From: NCEH01 sp043195195
GTDB taxonomy: Bacteria > Pseudomonadota > Alphaproteobacteria > Rhizobiales > Xanthobacteraceae
Reading direction: 5' to 3'
DNA length: 64,000 bases
NCBI RefSeq assembly: GCF_043195195.1
Contig: NZ_JBAFWT010000010.1
Location: 62,001 to 126,000, forward strand
The number at the start of each line of letters is the position of its first letter. Positions within the stretch are counted from its first letter, which is position 1. Positions 18,360 through 25,747 of the stretch are shown piece by piece. The notes beneath the pieces were generated by a model that was not told the DNA's origin, ran no database searches, and worked only from the letters and a program-made list of their open reading frames with translations. The position numbers and the translations under genes were made by a program.

Positions 18360-19643
18360 ATGACCGCCATCGTCGACATCATCGGCCGTGAAATCCTGGA
18401 CAGCCGCGGCAATCCCACGGTGGAAGTGGACGTGGTCCTGGAAGACGGATCCCTCGGCCGCGCCGCCGTACCGTCCGGCGCCTCCACCGGCGCCCATGAG
18501 GCGGTGGAACTGCGCGACGGCGACAAGACCCGCTACGGCGGCAAGGGCGTGCTCAAAGCCGTGGATGCGGTGAACGGCGAGATCTTCGATGCCGTCGGCG
18601 GCTTCGATGCCGAGGACCAGGCCAAGCTCGACGCCACCTTGATCACCCTCGACGGCACGCCCAACAAGGCCCGTCTTGGCGCCAATGCCATTCTCGGCGT
18701 GTCGCTCGCGGTGGCCAAGGCGGCTGCCATTTCCAACAACCTGCCGCTTTATCGGTATGTCGGCGGCGTCAATGCCCGCACCTTGCCGGTGCCCATGATG
18801 AACATCGTCAATGGCGGCGCCCATGCGGACAATCCCATTGATTTCCAGGAATTCATGATCCTGCCGGCGGGCGCGCCCACCTTCGCCGATGCGCTGCGGA
18901 TCGGCTCGGAAATCTTCCAGACCCTGAAGAAGGGCCTTAAGGATGCCGGGCACAACACCAATGTGGGTGACGAGGGCGGTTTCGCCCCGAACCTGCTCAG
19001 CGCGGACGATGCGCTCTCCTTCATCATGAAGGCGATCGAGAAGGCCGGCTATCGTCCTGGCGAGGATGTGCTCCTCGGCCTCGACTGCGCCGCGACTGAA
19101 TTCTTCAAGGATGGCGCCTATCATTATGAGGGCGAGAAGCTGGTCCGCGACATCGAGGCCCAGGTGAAGTATCTCGCCGATCTCGTGTCGCGTTACCCCA
19201 TCGTCACCATTGAGGACGGCATGTCCGAGGACGACTGGGCGGGCTGGAAGCTGCTGACCGATACCATCGGCTCCAAATGCCAGCTCGTTGGCGACGATCT
19301 GTTCGTTACCAACGTCACGCGCCTTTCGCGCGGCATCAAGGAAGCGACAGGCAATGCGATCCTGGTGAAGGTGAACCAAATCGGTTCGCTCACGGAGACG
19401 CTGGAGACGGTTGAAATGGCTCATAAGGCGGGCTATCGTGCCGTGATATCCCATCGCTCCGGCGAGACCGAGGATTCCACCATCGCCGACCTCGCCGTGG
19501 CCACCAATTGCGGGCAGATCAAGACCGGTTCGCTGTCGCGTTCGGACCGCACCGCCAAGTACAATCAGCTCCTGCGCATCGAACAGGAATTGGGTGATGC
19601 GGCCAAATATGCCGGCAAGGCCGCGCTGAAGGCGCTGGCCTGA
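18360..19643 (+). CDS. eno: Enolase
   Basis: A 427-residue glycolytic enzyme converting 2-phosphoglycerate to phosphoenolpyruvate. IVDIIGREILDSRGNPTVEV at the N-terminus, SGASTGAHEAVELRDGD, the metal ligands in LLGLDCAATEF and VTIEDGMSEDDW and the signature LVKVNQIGSLTET are intact, with SHRSGETED near the end. Upstream AGGGAGGG gives a good ribosome-binding site. It is followed by a terminator, then ftsB and the pyruvate dehydrogenase genes that use its downstream product. Confidence 0.97.
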   Translation: MTAIVDIIGREILDSRGNPTVEVDVVLEDGSLGRAAVPSGASTGAHEAVELRDGDKTRYGGKGVLKAVDAVNGEIFDAVGGFDAEDQAKLDATLITLDGTPNKARLGANAILGVSLAVAKAAAISNNLPLYRYVGGVNARTLPVPMMNIVNGGAHADNPIDFQEFMILPAGAPTFADALRIGSEIFQTLKKGLKDAGHNTNVGDEGGFAPNLLSADDALSFIMKAIEKAGYRPGEDVLLGLDCAATEFFKDGAYHYEGEKLVRDIEAQVKYLADLVSRYPIVTIEDGMSEDDWAGWKLLTDTIGSKCQLVGDDLFVTNVTRLSRGIKEATGNAILVKVNQIGSLTETLETVEMAHKAGYRAVISHRSGETEDSTIADLAVATNCGQIKTGSLSRSDRTAKYNQLLRIEQELGDAAKYAGKAALKALA

Positions 19644-19670
19644 GCGTTGACTTTAGGTTTCGGGATGGGG

Positions 19671-19699
19671 AAGGCGGAGCGGTAACGCTTCGCCTTTTC
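19671..19699 (+). terminator. Rho-independent terminator after eno
   Basis: AAGGCGGAGCG (19671-19681), loop GTAA, CGCTTCGCCTT (19686-19696) with a single G-T wobble, followed by TTCG. It separates eno from ftsB. Confidence 0.75.
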
Positions 19700-19829
19700 G
19701 CGTTCTGGGGCAAGGCGCCGCGCTAAGAAGCGTGGAGCGGCAACGGAGTAACCACGTGGCAGGGAGGCACCAGGGCAAAGCGCCTCGACTCTTAACCCCC
19801 CGGCAACCGGGATGCGGCAGGATGGCGGC

Positions 19830-20144
19830 ATGCAAACTCGTTCGCGCCTGCGCTCCTTCCTGTTCGCACTGCTGCTTTATGTCCTCTCCGGGGGCGTTAT
19901 CGGCTATTTCGCCTATCACGCCTATAACGGTCAGCACGGACTTATGGCGAAGCGCAATTTCCAGCTGGAGATGGCTCAGCTCGAAAATGACCTTGCCGCG
20001 CTGAAGGCGCAACGGCGGGCGATCGAGAACAAAGTCTCGCTCCTCCAGGCCAATCGGCTGGATCCCGACCTTCTGGACGAGGAGGGGCGGCGCCAGCTTG
20101 ATTTTGTCAATGCAAAGGATCTGGTGCTGCTGAAACCACGATGA
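19830..20144 (+). CDS. ftsB: Septum formation initiator FtsB/DivIC family
   Basis: A 104-residue bitopic protein: a short basic cytoplasmic start (MQTRSRLRS), one membrane helix (FLFALLLYVLSGGVIGYFAY), a coiled-coil (about residues 40-75, LEMAQLENDLAALKAQRRAI) and a short periplasmic end. This is the layout of FtsB, a divisome linker that acts with FtsL and FtsQ. Position between eno and pdhA is the common one in alphaproteobacteria. An ATG 18 bases upstream is also possible. Confidence 0.85.
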   Translation: MQTRSRLRSFLFALLLYVLSGGVIGYFAYHAYNGQHGLMAKRNFQLEMAQLENDLAALKAQRRAIENKVSLLQANRLDPDLLDEEGRRQLDFVNAKDLVLLKPR

Positions 20145-20209
20145 TGAACTGATTTAGGGTTCACAACATCAATTAACTGAAAGTCGGTTCAATCCAGCAG
20201 AGTCAAGTG

Positions 20210-20242
20210 TTTGCAACGTGTTGCGCTGCAGCACAGTGCAAA
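20210..20242. promoter_or_regulatory. Imperfect palindrome upstream of pdhA
   Basis: TTTGCA at 20210-20215 and TGCAAA at 20237-20242 flank a CTGCAG core, forming an imperfect dyad 68-100 bases before the pdhA ATG. It could be an operator for the pdh operon, but no known regulator site was recognised. Confidence 0.25.
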
Positions 20243-20309
20243 TCATGCTTTGAGCCGTGCCGGAGGTGCGCTAGAGACTCCTCGGTTCCAGCGTGTCCCC
20301 GAGGTTGAG

Positions 20310-21320
20310 ATGGCCGTAAAAAAGGCAGCCCGCACCGAAACTGTGCCCGGCGCGATACCGGACTTCAGCAAGGATCAGGAACTTCACGCCTATCGCGAGA
20401 TGCTCCTCATCCGTCGCTTCGAGGAGAAGGCCGGCCAAATGTACGGCATGGGCCTCATCGGCGGCTTCTGCCACCTCTATATCGGCCAGGAAGCCGTTGT
20501 GGTCGGCATGCAGATGGCCATGAAGAAGGGTGATCAGGTGATCACCGGCTATCGCGACCACGGCCACATGTTGTCCACGGGCATGGACGCCAAGGGCGTC
20601 ATGGCCGAGCTGACCGGCCGCCGCGGCGGCTATTCCAAGGGCAAGGGCGGCTCGATGCATATGTTCAGCATCGAGAAGCAGTTCTTCGGGGGCCACGGCA
20701 TCGTCGGCGCCCAGGTCTCCCTCGGCACCGGGCTCGCGTTCGCCAACCATTACCGTGACAATGCCGCGGTCTCGGTGGTCTATTTCGGCGACGGCGCGGC
20801 GAACCAGGGCCAGGTCTATGAGAGCTTCAACATGGCCGAGCTGTGGAAGCTGCCGGCCGTGTATGTGATCGAGAACAACAAATATGCCATGGGCACCTCG
20901 GTGAACCGGGCCTCCGCGCAGACCGACTTCTCCAAGCGGGGCACCTCCTTCAACATCCCCGGCGAGCAGGTGGATGGCATGGATGTGCGCGCCGTGAAGG
21001 CCGCGGCCGAGCGGGCGCTGGGCTTCGCCCGTGACGGCAAGGGCCCCTATATCCTGGAAATGCAGACTTACCGCTATCGCGGCCACTCCATGTCCGATCC
21101 GGCAAAATACCGGTCGAAGGAGGAGGTGCAGAAGATGCGGACCGAGCACGACCCCATCGAGCAGGTGCGCGCGCGCCTTCTGGAGCAGGGGCTCGTGAGC
21201 GAGGACGAACTGAAGGCGATCGACGCAGAGATCCGCGAGATCGTCAACGCGGCCGCGGATTTCGCGACCCACGATCCCGAGCCCGATCCGTCCGAGCTGT
21301 ACACCGACATCCTGCGCTGA
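20310..21320 (+). CDS. pdhA: Pyruvate dehydrogenase E1 component, alpha subunit
   Basis: A 336-residue ThDP-binding subunit of the pyruvate dehydrogenase complex. YREMLLIRRFEEKAGQMYGM and GFCHLYIGQEAVVVGM are typical; the ThDP motif is FGDGAANQGQVYES and the phosphorylation-loop region of E1-alpha is GHSMSDPAKYR. MAVKKAAR at 20310 has GAGG five bases upstream; an upstream in-frame extension is not conserved. It heads the operon with pdhB and pdhC and works with the E1-beta encoded 350 bases downstream. Confidence 0.96.
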   Translation: MAVKKAARTETVPGAIPDFSKDQELHAYREMLLIRRFEEKAGQMYGMGLIGGFCHLYIGQEAVVVGMQMAMKKGDQVITGYRDHGHMLSTGMDAKGVMAELTGRRGGYSKGKGGSMHMFSIEKQFFGGHGIVGAQVSLGTGLAFANHYRDNAAVSVVYFGDGAANQGQVYESFNMAELWKLPAVYVIENNKYAMGTSVNRASAQTDFSKRGTSFNIPGEQVDGMDVRAVKAAAERALGFARDGKGPYILEMQTYRYRGHSMSDPAKYRSKEEVQKMRTEHDPIEQVRARLLEQGLVSEDELKAIDAEIREIVNAAADFATHDPEPDPSELYTDILR

Positions 21321-21327
21321 GGCGGTG

Positions 21328-21663
21328 ATGGCGATCCCGGCCCTCATCCTCCTTCTCGTCTCGCTCGCGGGTGCAGCCGCGAGCTGGGGCGTCGCGATCC
21401 GCGAAGGAATGAGGGCCGAGGCCGCCTCCGGTGCGCTGACTTTGGGCCGTCAGGCGCTATTGGTGCTCTGGCCCTTTTCCGCCCGCCTGCGGGATGGTGC
21501 GGCAGGGTCCCATTCCCGGCGGGTCGGCAAGGCCCTCATTCTGTTCATCGCCTCCCTCACGGTCGCGGCTGCCGCGGCCTCCGCTTATTCCAATCTCACG
21601 AGACAGCGCCCCGCTTCGCCCGCTCCCGCGAGCGTAAGCGAGCCCGCGTCGAGCAAGAGCTGA
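21328..21663 (+). CDS. Small membrane protein of unknown function inside the pdh operon
   Basis: A 111-residue protein between pdhA and pdhB, 7 bases after the pdhA stop and 9 before pdhB. It has two predicted membrane helices (IPALILLLVSLAGAAASWGV and ALILFIASLTVAAAAASAY) separated by a basic loop with RRVGK, and ends in a Pro/Ser-rich tail. I recognise no family. Small proteins at this point of the operon occur in related genomes, but a role in complex assembly or membrane attachment is speculation. A GTG three bases upstream is an alternative start. Confidence 0.65.
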   Translation: MAIPALILLLVSLAGAAASWGVAIREGMRAEAASGALTLGRQALLVLWPFSARLRDGAAGSHSRRVGKALILFIASLTVAAAAASAYSNLTRQRPASPAPASVSEPASSKS

Positions 21664-21672
21664 GCTGAAGCC

Positions 21673-21816
21673 ATGCCCATCGACATCCTCATGCCGGCCC
21701 TTTCTCCCACCATGGAGAAGGGCAATCTCACCAAATGGCTCAAGAAAGAGGGCGACAGCGTCAAGTCCGGCGACGTGATCGCCGAGATCGAGACCGACAA
21801 GGCCACCATGGAAGTG
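21673..21816 (+). repeat. Direct repeat, copy 1 (lipoyl domain start of pdhB)
   Basis: The first 48 codons of pdhB match the first 48 codons of pdhC (23833-23976) at all but seven of 144 bases; codons 35-48 are identical. Six of the seven changes are in third positions. Confidence 0.9.
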
Positions 21817-23079
21817 GAAGCGGTGGACGAGGGCATTCTCGGCAAGATCCTGGTGCCTGAGGGCACGCAGGATGTGGCCGTCAATACCCCCATCGCCTCG
21901 ATTCTGGGCGAGGGTGAGGATGCCAACGCCGCTCCCGCCCCGGCCCAGAAGGCCGCCGAGAATGCACCGCCGGCTGCCCCTGTGCCGTCTCCGGTCGCCG
22001 CCGCCGCACCGGCGCCGCAGGCCTCAGTGCCTTCCGCCGTCGCCAACCCGCCCCAGGTGAAGACGCAACCGGACCCCGACGTTCCCCCCGGCACCGAAAT
22101 GGTTACCATGACCGTACGCGAGGCCCTGCGTGACGCCATGGCCGAGGAAATGCGCCGCGATGCCGACGTATTCGTCATGGGCGAGGAAGTCGCCGAATAT
22201 CAGGGCGCCTATAAGATCACTCAGGGCCTGCTTCAGGAATTCGGCGCCAAGCGCGTGGTGGATACGCCCATCACCGAGCACGGCTTTGCCGGCATGGGCG
22301 TCGGCGCCGCCATGGCGGGCCTCAAGCCCATCGTGGAATTCATGACCTTCAATTTCGCCATGCAGGCGATCGACCAGATCATCAATTCCGCCGCCAAGAC
22401 GCTTTATATGTCCGGCGGCCAGGTGCATTGCTCCATCGTGTTCCGTGGCCCGAACGGCGCGGCCGCGCGCGTCGCCGCGCAGCACAGTCAGGATTACACC
22501 TCCTGGTACAGCCACATCCCCGGCCTCAAGGTGATCGCGCCCTATAGCGCCGCCGATGCCAAGGGCCTGCTGAAGGCGGCGATCCGCGATCCCAACCCCA
22601 TCATCTTCCTGGAAAACGAAATCCTTTACGGCCATTCCTTCGAGGTGCCGAAGCTGGACGATTACGTTCTCCCCATCGGCAAGGCGCGTATTGCCCGCGC
22701 CGGCAAGGACGTGACCCTGGTGGCCTGGTCCATCGGCATGACCTATGCGCTCAAGGCGGCCGAGGAACTGGCTAAGCAGGGCATCGAGGCGGAAGTCATC
22801 GACCTGCGCACCATTCGCCCAATGGATACCGCGACCATCATCGAGTCGGTCAAGAAGACTGGCCGCTGCGTCACGGTGGAGGAGGGCTGGGCCCAGTCCG
22901 GCGTCGGCGCCGAGATTTGCGCCCGCTTGATGGCCGATGCGTTCGACTATCTTGATGCGCCCGTCTTGCGCGTGACCGGCAAGGACGTGCCCATGCCTTA
23001 TGCCGCCAATCTCGAAAAGCTCGCTTTGCCGACAGTGGCGGATGTGATCGAGGCGGTGCGGGCGGTGACCTACAAATGA
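21673..23079 (+). CDS. pdhB: Pyruvate dehydrogenase E1 component, beta subunit, with N-terminal lipoyl domain
   Basis: A 468-residue subunit. Residues 1-80 form a biotinyl-lipoyl domain with the modified lysine K43 in ETDKATMEVEA, residues 85-135 are an Ala/Pro linker, and 140-468 are the transketolase-like E1-beta (MTVREALRDAMAEEMRRDAD, ITEHGFAGMGVGAAMAG). A lipoylated E1-beta is a known alphaproteobacterial arrangement. The first 144 bases differ at only seven positions from the start of pdhC. The stop overlaps the next gene (ATGA). Confidence 0.96.
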   Translation: MPIDILMPALSPTMEKGNLTKWLKKEGDSVKSGDVIAEIETDKATMEVEAVDEGILGKILVPEGTQDVAVNTPIASILGEGEDANAAPAPAQKAAENAPPAAPVPSPVAAAAPAPQASVPSAVANPPQVKTQPDPDVPPGTEMVTMTVREALRDAMAEEMRRDADVFVMGEEVAEYQGAYKITQGLLQEFGAKRVVDTPITEHGFAGMGVGAAMAGLKPIVEFMTFNFAMQAIDQIINSAAKTLYMSGGQVHCSIVFRGPNGAAARVAAQHSQDYTSWYSHIPGLKVIAPYSAADAKGLLKAAIRDPNPIIFLENEILYGHSFEVPKLDDYVLPIGKARIARAGKDVTLVAWSIGMTYALKAAEELAKQGIEAEVIDLRTIRPMDTATIIESVKKTGRCVTVEEGWAQSGVGAEICARLMADAFDYLDAPVLRVTGKDVPMPYAANLEKLALPTVADVIEAVRAVTYK

Positions 23080-23819
23080 GCTTGGTGCCCCCAGTGACCG
23101 CCGGGAGTCCGAACCGGGTTGAGTTTCTCAACCCCTATTACGATCTCGCGACGATCGCGGAAGCGGTGCGCCTCGGCGCCCACCGTTCCGTGATCGGCGG
23201 CCTGTGGGATGAGATAGGGACGCTGCAGCGGGATTTTCTGCTGGGGCAGGGGTTGCAGGCGCATCACAGATTGGCGGACATCGGCTGCGGCAGCCTGAGA
23301 AGCGGGGTGTGCCTGGTGCCGGTTCTGAATGCCGGAAATTATTTCGGCATTGATCTGAACGAGAGCTTGCTCGATGCCGGCTGGACGCAGGAAATCGTCC
23401 CGCTTGGCCTCGACGGAAAGCTGCCGCGCGCCAATCTGAACGTCTCGGACGATTTCGATCTGGCTCCGTTCGGCGTCCAGTTCGATATGGGGATCGCTCA
23501 GTCGGTCTTCACCCATCTTCCGCTGCGGTTTTTATCTCAGTGTCTGGAGCGTACCGCGCCGTATTTCCGTCCGGCCGCGCGGCTCTATGCGACATATTTC
23601 GAGGTGTCGGAGGAGGGGTTCGATGGGCCTTTCCACCACGATCCTGGAGGTGTTGTGACATTCTCGTCGCACGATCCCTATCACTACACGCGGGATCAGA
23701 TTTTCCATGCCTGCGGCGGGGCTGAAGGCTGGGATTTGGAATTTTATGGCGACTGGGGCCACCCGCGATCCCAGAAAATGCTTGTGTTCACTCGACGTCA
23801 GCAGACCGAATGTTTCTAA
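23076..23819 (+). CDS. Class I SAM-dependent methyltransferase inserted between pdhB and pdhC
   Basis: A 247-residue protein with motif I LADIGCGSLRSGVCLVPVL (about residues 66-84) and the acidic end of strand beta-2 in NYFGIDLNESLLDAG, which together define a Rossmann-type SAM methyltransferase. Related proteins with the IGCGSLRSG motif are often found near surface-glycan genes; the substrate here is unknown. Its ATG overlaps the pdhB stop by four bases (ATGA) and pdhC starts 13 bases after its stop, so it is transcribed and translated with the E1-beta and E2 genes. Such a gene is not a standard PDH component; an accessory or unrelated passenger role cannot be told apart. Confidence 0.82.
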   Translation: MSLVPPVTAGSPNRVEFLNPYYDLATIAEAVRLGAHRSVIGGLWDEIGTLQRDFLLGQGLQAHHRLADIGCGSLRSGVCLVPVLNAGNYFGIDLNESLLDAGWTQEIVPLGLDGKLPRANLNVSDDFDLAPFGVQFDMGIAQSVFTHLPLRFLSQCLERTAPYFRPAARLYATYFEVSEEGFDGPFHHDPGGVVTFSSHDPYHYTRDQIFHACGGAEGWDLEFYGDWGHPRSQKMLVFTRRQQTECF

Positions 23820-23832
23820 GAAGGCGACGCAG

Positions 23833-23976
23833 ATGCCCATCGAAATCCTGATGCCGGCCCTGTCTCCCACCATGGAGAAGGGCAATCTCGCCAAATGGCT
23901 CAAGAAGGAAGGCGACAGCGTCAAGTCCGGCGATGTGATCGCCGAGATCGAGACCGACAAGGCCACCATGGAAGTG
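23833..23976 (+). repeat. Direct repeat, copy 2 (lipoyl domain start of pdhC)
   Basis: Partner of the copy at 21673-21816; together they bracket pdhB and the methyltransferase gene. Confidence 0.9.
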
Positions 23977-25203
23977 GAGGCTGTCGATGAAGGCGTGCTG
24001 GCCAAGATCCTGGTTGCCGAAGGCACCCAGGATGTGCCGGTAAACCAGCTCATCGCCGTCCTGGCTGGCGAGGGCGAGGACGCGAAGGCGGTCGCCTCCG
24101 GCGCCGGCAATGCCAAGGCCCCCGCTGCGGCGTCCGCAGTCGCCCCGGCGCCTGCTCCGGCCGCTGCACCTGCGCCAGTTGCGGCTCCCGCACCGGCGGC
24201 GGCCACATCAGCGCCTGCCGCCGCACCGGCGGTGAACGGCCACGGCGAGCGCGTGTTCGCCTCGCCGCTCGCCCGTCGCCTCGCCAAGGAAAAGGGCATC
24301 GACCTTGCCGCGCTGCCCGGCTCCGGACCCCACGGCCGCGTGGTTGCGCGTGATGTTGAGACCGCGCAGCCCGGCACCAAGGCCGCCGCGCCTGCGGCCG
24401 CCGCAGCTTCCGCCACCGCTTCGGCACCTGCCGCCGCTCCGGCGAAGGCTGCCGTCAGCGGCCCGACCGCCGATCAGGTCAAGGCCATGTTCGAGGCGGG
24501 CTCCTTCGAGGAAGTCCAGCTCGACGGCATGCGCAAGACCATCGCCAAGCGCCTGGTGGAGAGCGAGCAGCTCACCCCCACCTTCTATCTGAGCGTGGAT
24601 TGCGACCTCGACGATCTGATGAAGCTGCGCGAGACCGTCAATTCCATGGCGTCCAAGGACAAGGACGGCAAGCCGGTTTATCGCGTCTCGGTCAATGATT
24701 TCATCATCAAGGCCATGGCGATGGCGCTGCAGAAGGTGCCTGCCGCCAATGCCGTGTGGGCCGAGGACCGCATTTTGCGCATGAAGAATTCCGACGTCGG
24801 CGTGGCGGTTGCCATCGACGGCGGGCTTTATGCCCCGGTCATCAAGAAAGCCGAGACCAAGACATTGTCGGTCATCTCCAACGAGATGCGGGATCTCGCC
24901 ACGCGCGCGCGCAACAAGAAGCTGAAGCCGGAGGAATATTCCGGCGGCTCTACCTCCATCTCAAACCTCGGCATGATGGGCGTGCGGGATTTCGTGGCGA
25001 TCATCAATGCCCCGCAATCCTCCATCGTCGCCATCGGCGCGTCCGAACAGCGGCCGGTGGTGCGTGGCGGCGAGATCAAGATCGTTACCCAGATGACCGC
25101 CACCATCACCTGCGATCACCGGGTCATGGACGGGGCGCTCGGCGCTGAACTGCTTGGCGCGTTCAAGGAGTTCATCGAGAAGCCCATGACCATGCTGGTG
25201 TGA
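23833..25203 (+). CDS. pdhC: Pyruvate dehydrogenase E2 component (dihydrolipoamide acetyltransferase)
   Basis: A 456-residue E2 core protein. Residues 1-80 are the lipoyl domain (K43 in ETDKATMEV), followed by a long Ala/Pro linker, the peripheral-subunit-binding domain (FASPLARRLAKEKGIDLAAL near 140) and another Ala/Pro linker, then the acyltransferase domain with catalytic H429 and D433 in CDHRVMDG. It takes the acetyl group from E1 and passes it to CoA. ATG at 23833 matches that of pdhB. The stop lies within a 15-bp tandem repeat. Confidence 0.96.
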   Translation: MPIEILMPALSPTMEKGNLAKWLKKEGDSVKSGDVIAEIETDKATMEVEAVDEGVLAKILVAEGTQDVPVNQLIAVLAGEGEDAKAVASGAGNAKAPAAASAVAPAPAPAAAPAPVAAPAPAAATSAPAAAPAVNGHGERVFASPLARRLAKEKGIDLAALPGSGPHGRVVARDVETAQPGTKAAAPAAAAASATASAPAAAPAKAAVSGPTADQVKAMFEAGSFEEVQLDGMRKTIAKRLVESEQLTPTFYLSVDCDLDDLMKLRETVNSMASKDKDGKPVYRVSVNDFIIKAMAMALQKVPAANAVWAEDRILRMKNSDVGVAVAIDGGLYAPVIKKAETKTLSVISNEMRDLATRARNKKLKPEEYSGGSTSISNLGMMGVRDFVAIINAPQSSIVAIGASEQRPVVRGGEIKIVTQMTATITCDHRVMDGALGAELLGAFKEFIEKPMTMLV

Positions 25204-25236
25204 TCCATGCTGGTGTGATCCATGTTGGTGTGATCC
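25192..25236 (+). repeat. 15-bp tandem repeat across the pdhC stop codon
   Basis: Units ATGCTGGTGTGATCC at 25192-25206 and 25207-25221, then ATGTTGGTGTGATCC at 25222-25236, followed by a degenerate fourth unit. The TGA of the first unit is the pdhC stop, so each unit repeats an ATG-x-x-GTG-TGA string. Confidence 0.9.
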
Positions 25237-25348
25237 ATGGTGGCGAGAGCCATTTTTTCCGTGCGGCAGATCAAAGGTCGCACGGCGGCTTCGGTGTAGC
25301 AGGCGGATGCGGCGCGCGTGCCGCCGTCTAGAATAGAACGAGGCAAAC

Positions 25349-25585
25349 ATGTCCCATACGCCCCATCAGCTCGCCGCCGACTTCCCGGAATATGCCGGCA
25401 AGCTCCATGAGCTGCGCCAGAGCGACCCACACTTCGCCAGTCTCGTCACCGAATACGACAAGGTGAACGAGGTGGTCCACAAGGCCGAGAGCGATCTTGA
25501 GCCCATGGACGACCTCGCGCTCGACACCGTGCGCAAGGAGCGCGTGCGGCTGAAGGACGAAATCTACGCTTACCTGACCCGCTGA
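25349..25585 (+). CDS. DUF465 (YdcH-like) small helical protein
   Basis: A 78-residue, highly charged alpha-helical protein with HASLVTEYDKVNEVVHKAE-like and RKERVRLKDEIYAYL segments typical of DUF465. Its function is not established. It sits between pdhC and lpd on the same strand, 145 bases after pdhC and 162 before lpd. The acidic and helical nature is evident from sequence; any link to the dehydrogenase complex is only positional. Confidence 0.8.
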   Translation: MSHTPHQLAADFPEYAGKLHELRQSDPHFASLVTEYDKVNEVVHKAESDLEPMDDLALDTVRKERVRLKDEIYAYLTR

Positions 25586-25747
25586 CGGCTGGGGTCCGGC
25601 GCTGTTTTAGCACCGGACCCGGCCCGCCGGCCTTGCCGCCTGCCGCGCTTCTCGCCGGTGGGCGCAAGGCGGGAACGGCCCCATTCCCACCCGGTCCCTT
25701 CTGCCGATGCGGTGCGTCCGGCGGCGCAGGAGGGGAAGGAGAAATCC

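Noticed and set aside
25116..25430. Minus-strand peptide with repeated MDHTSMDHTNM residues
   Set aside because: The repeat is the reverse translation of the 15-bp tandem repeat after pdhC; the frame continues antisense to pdhC with no support.
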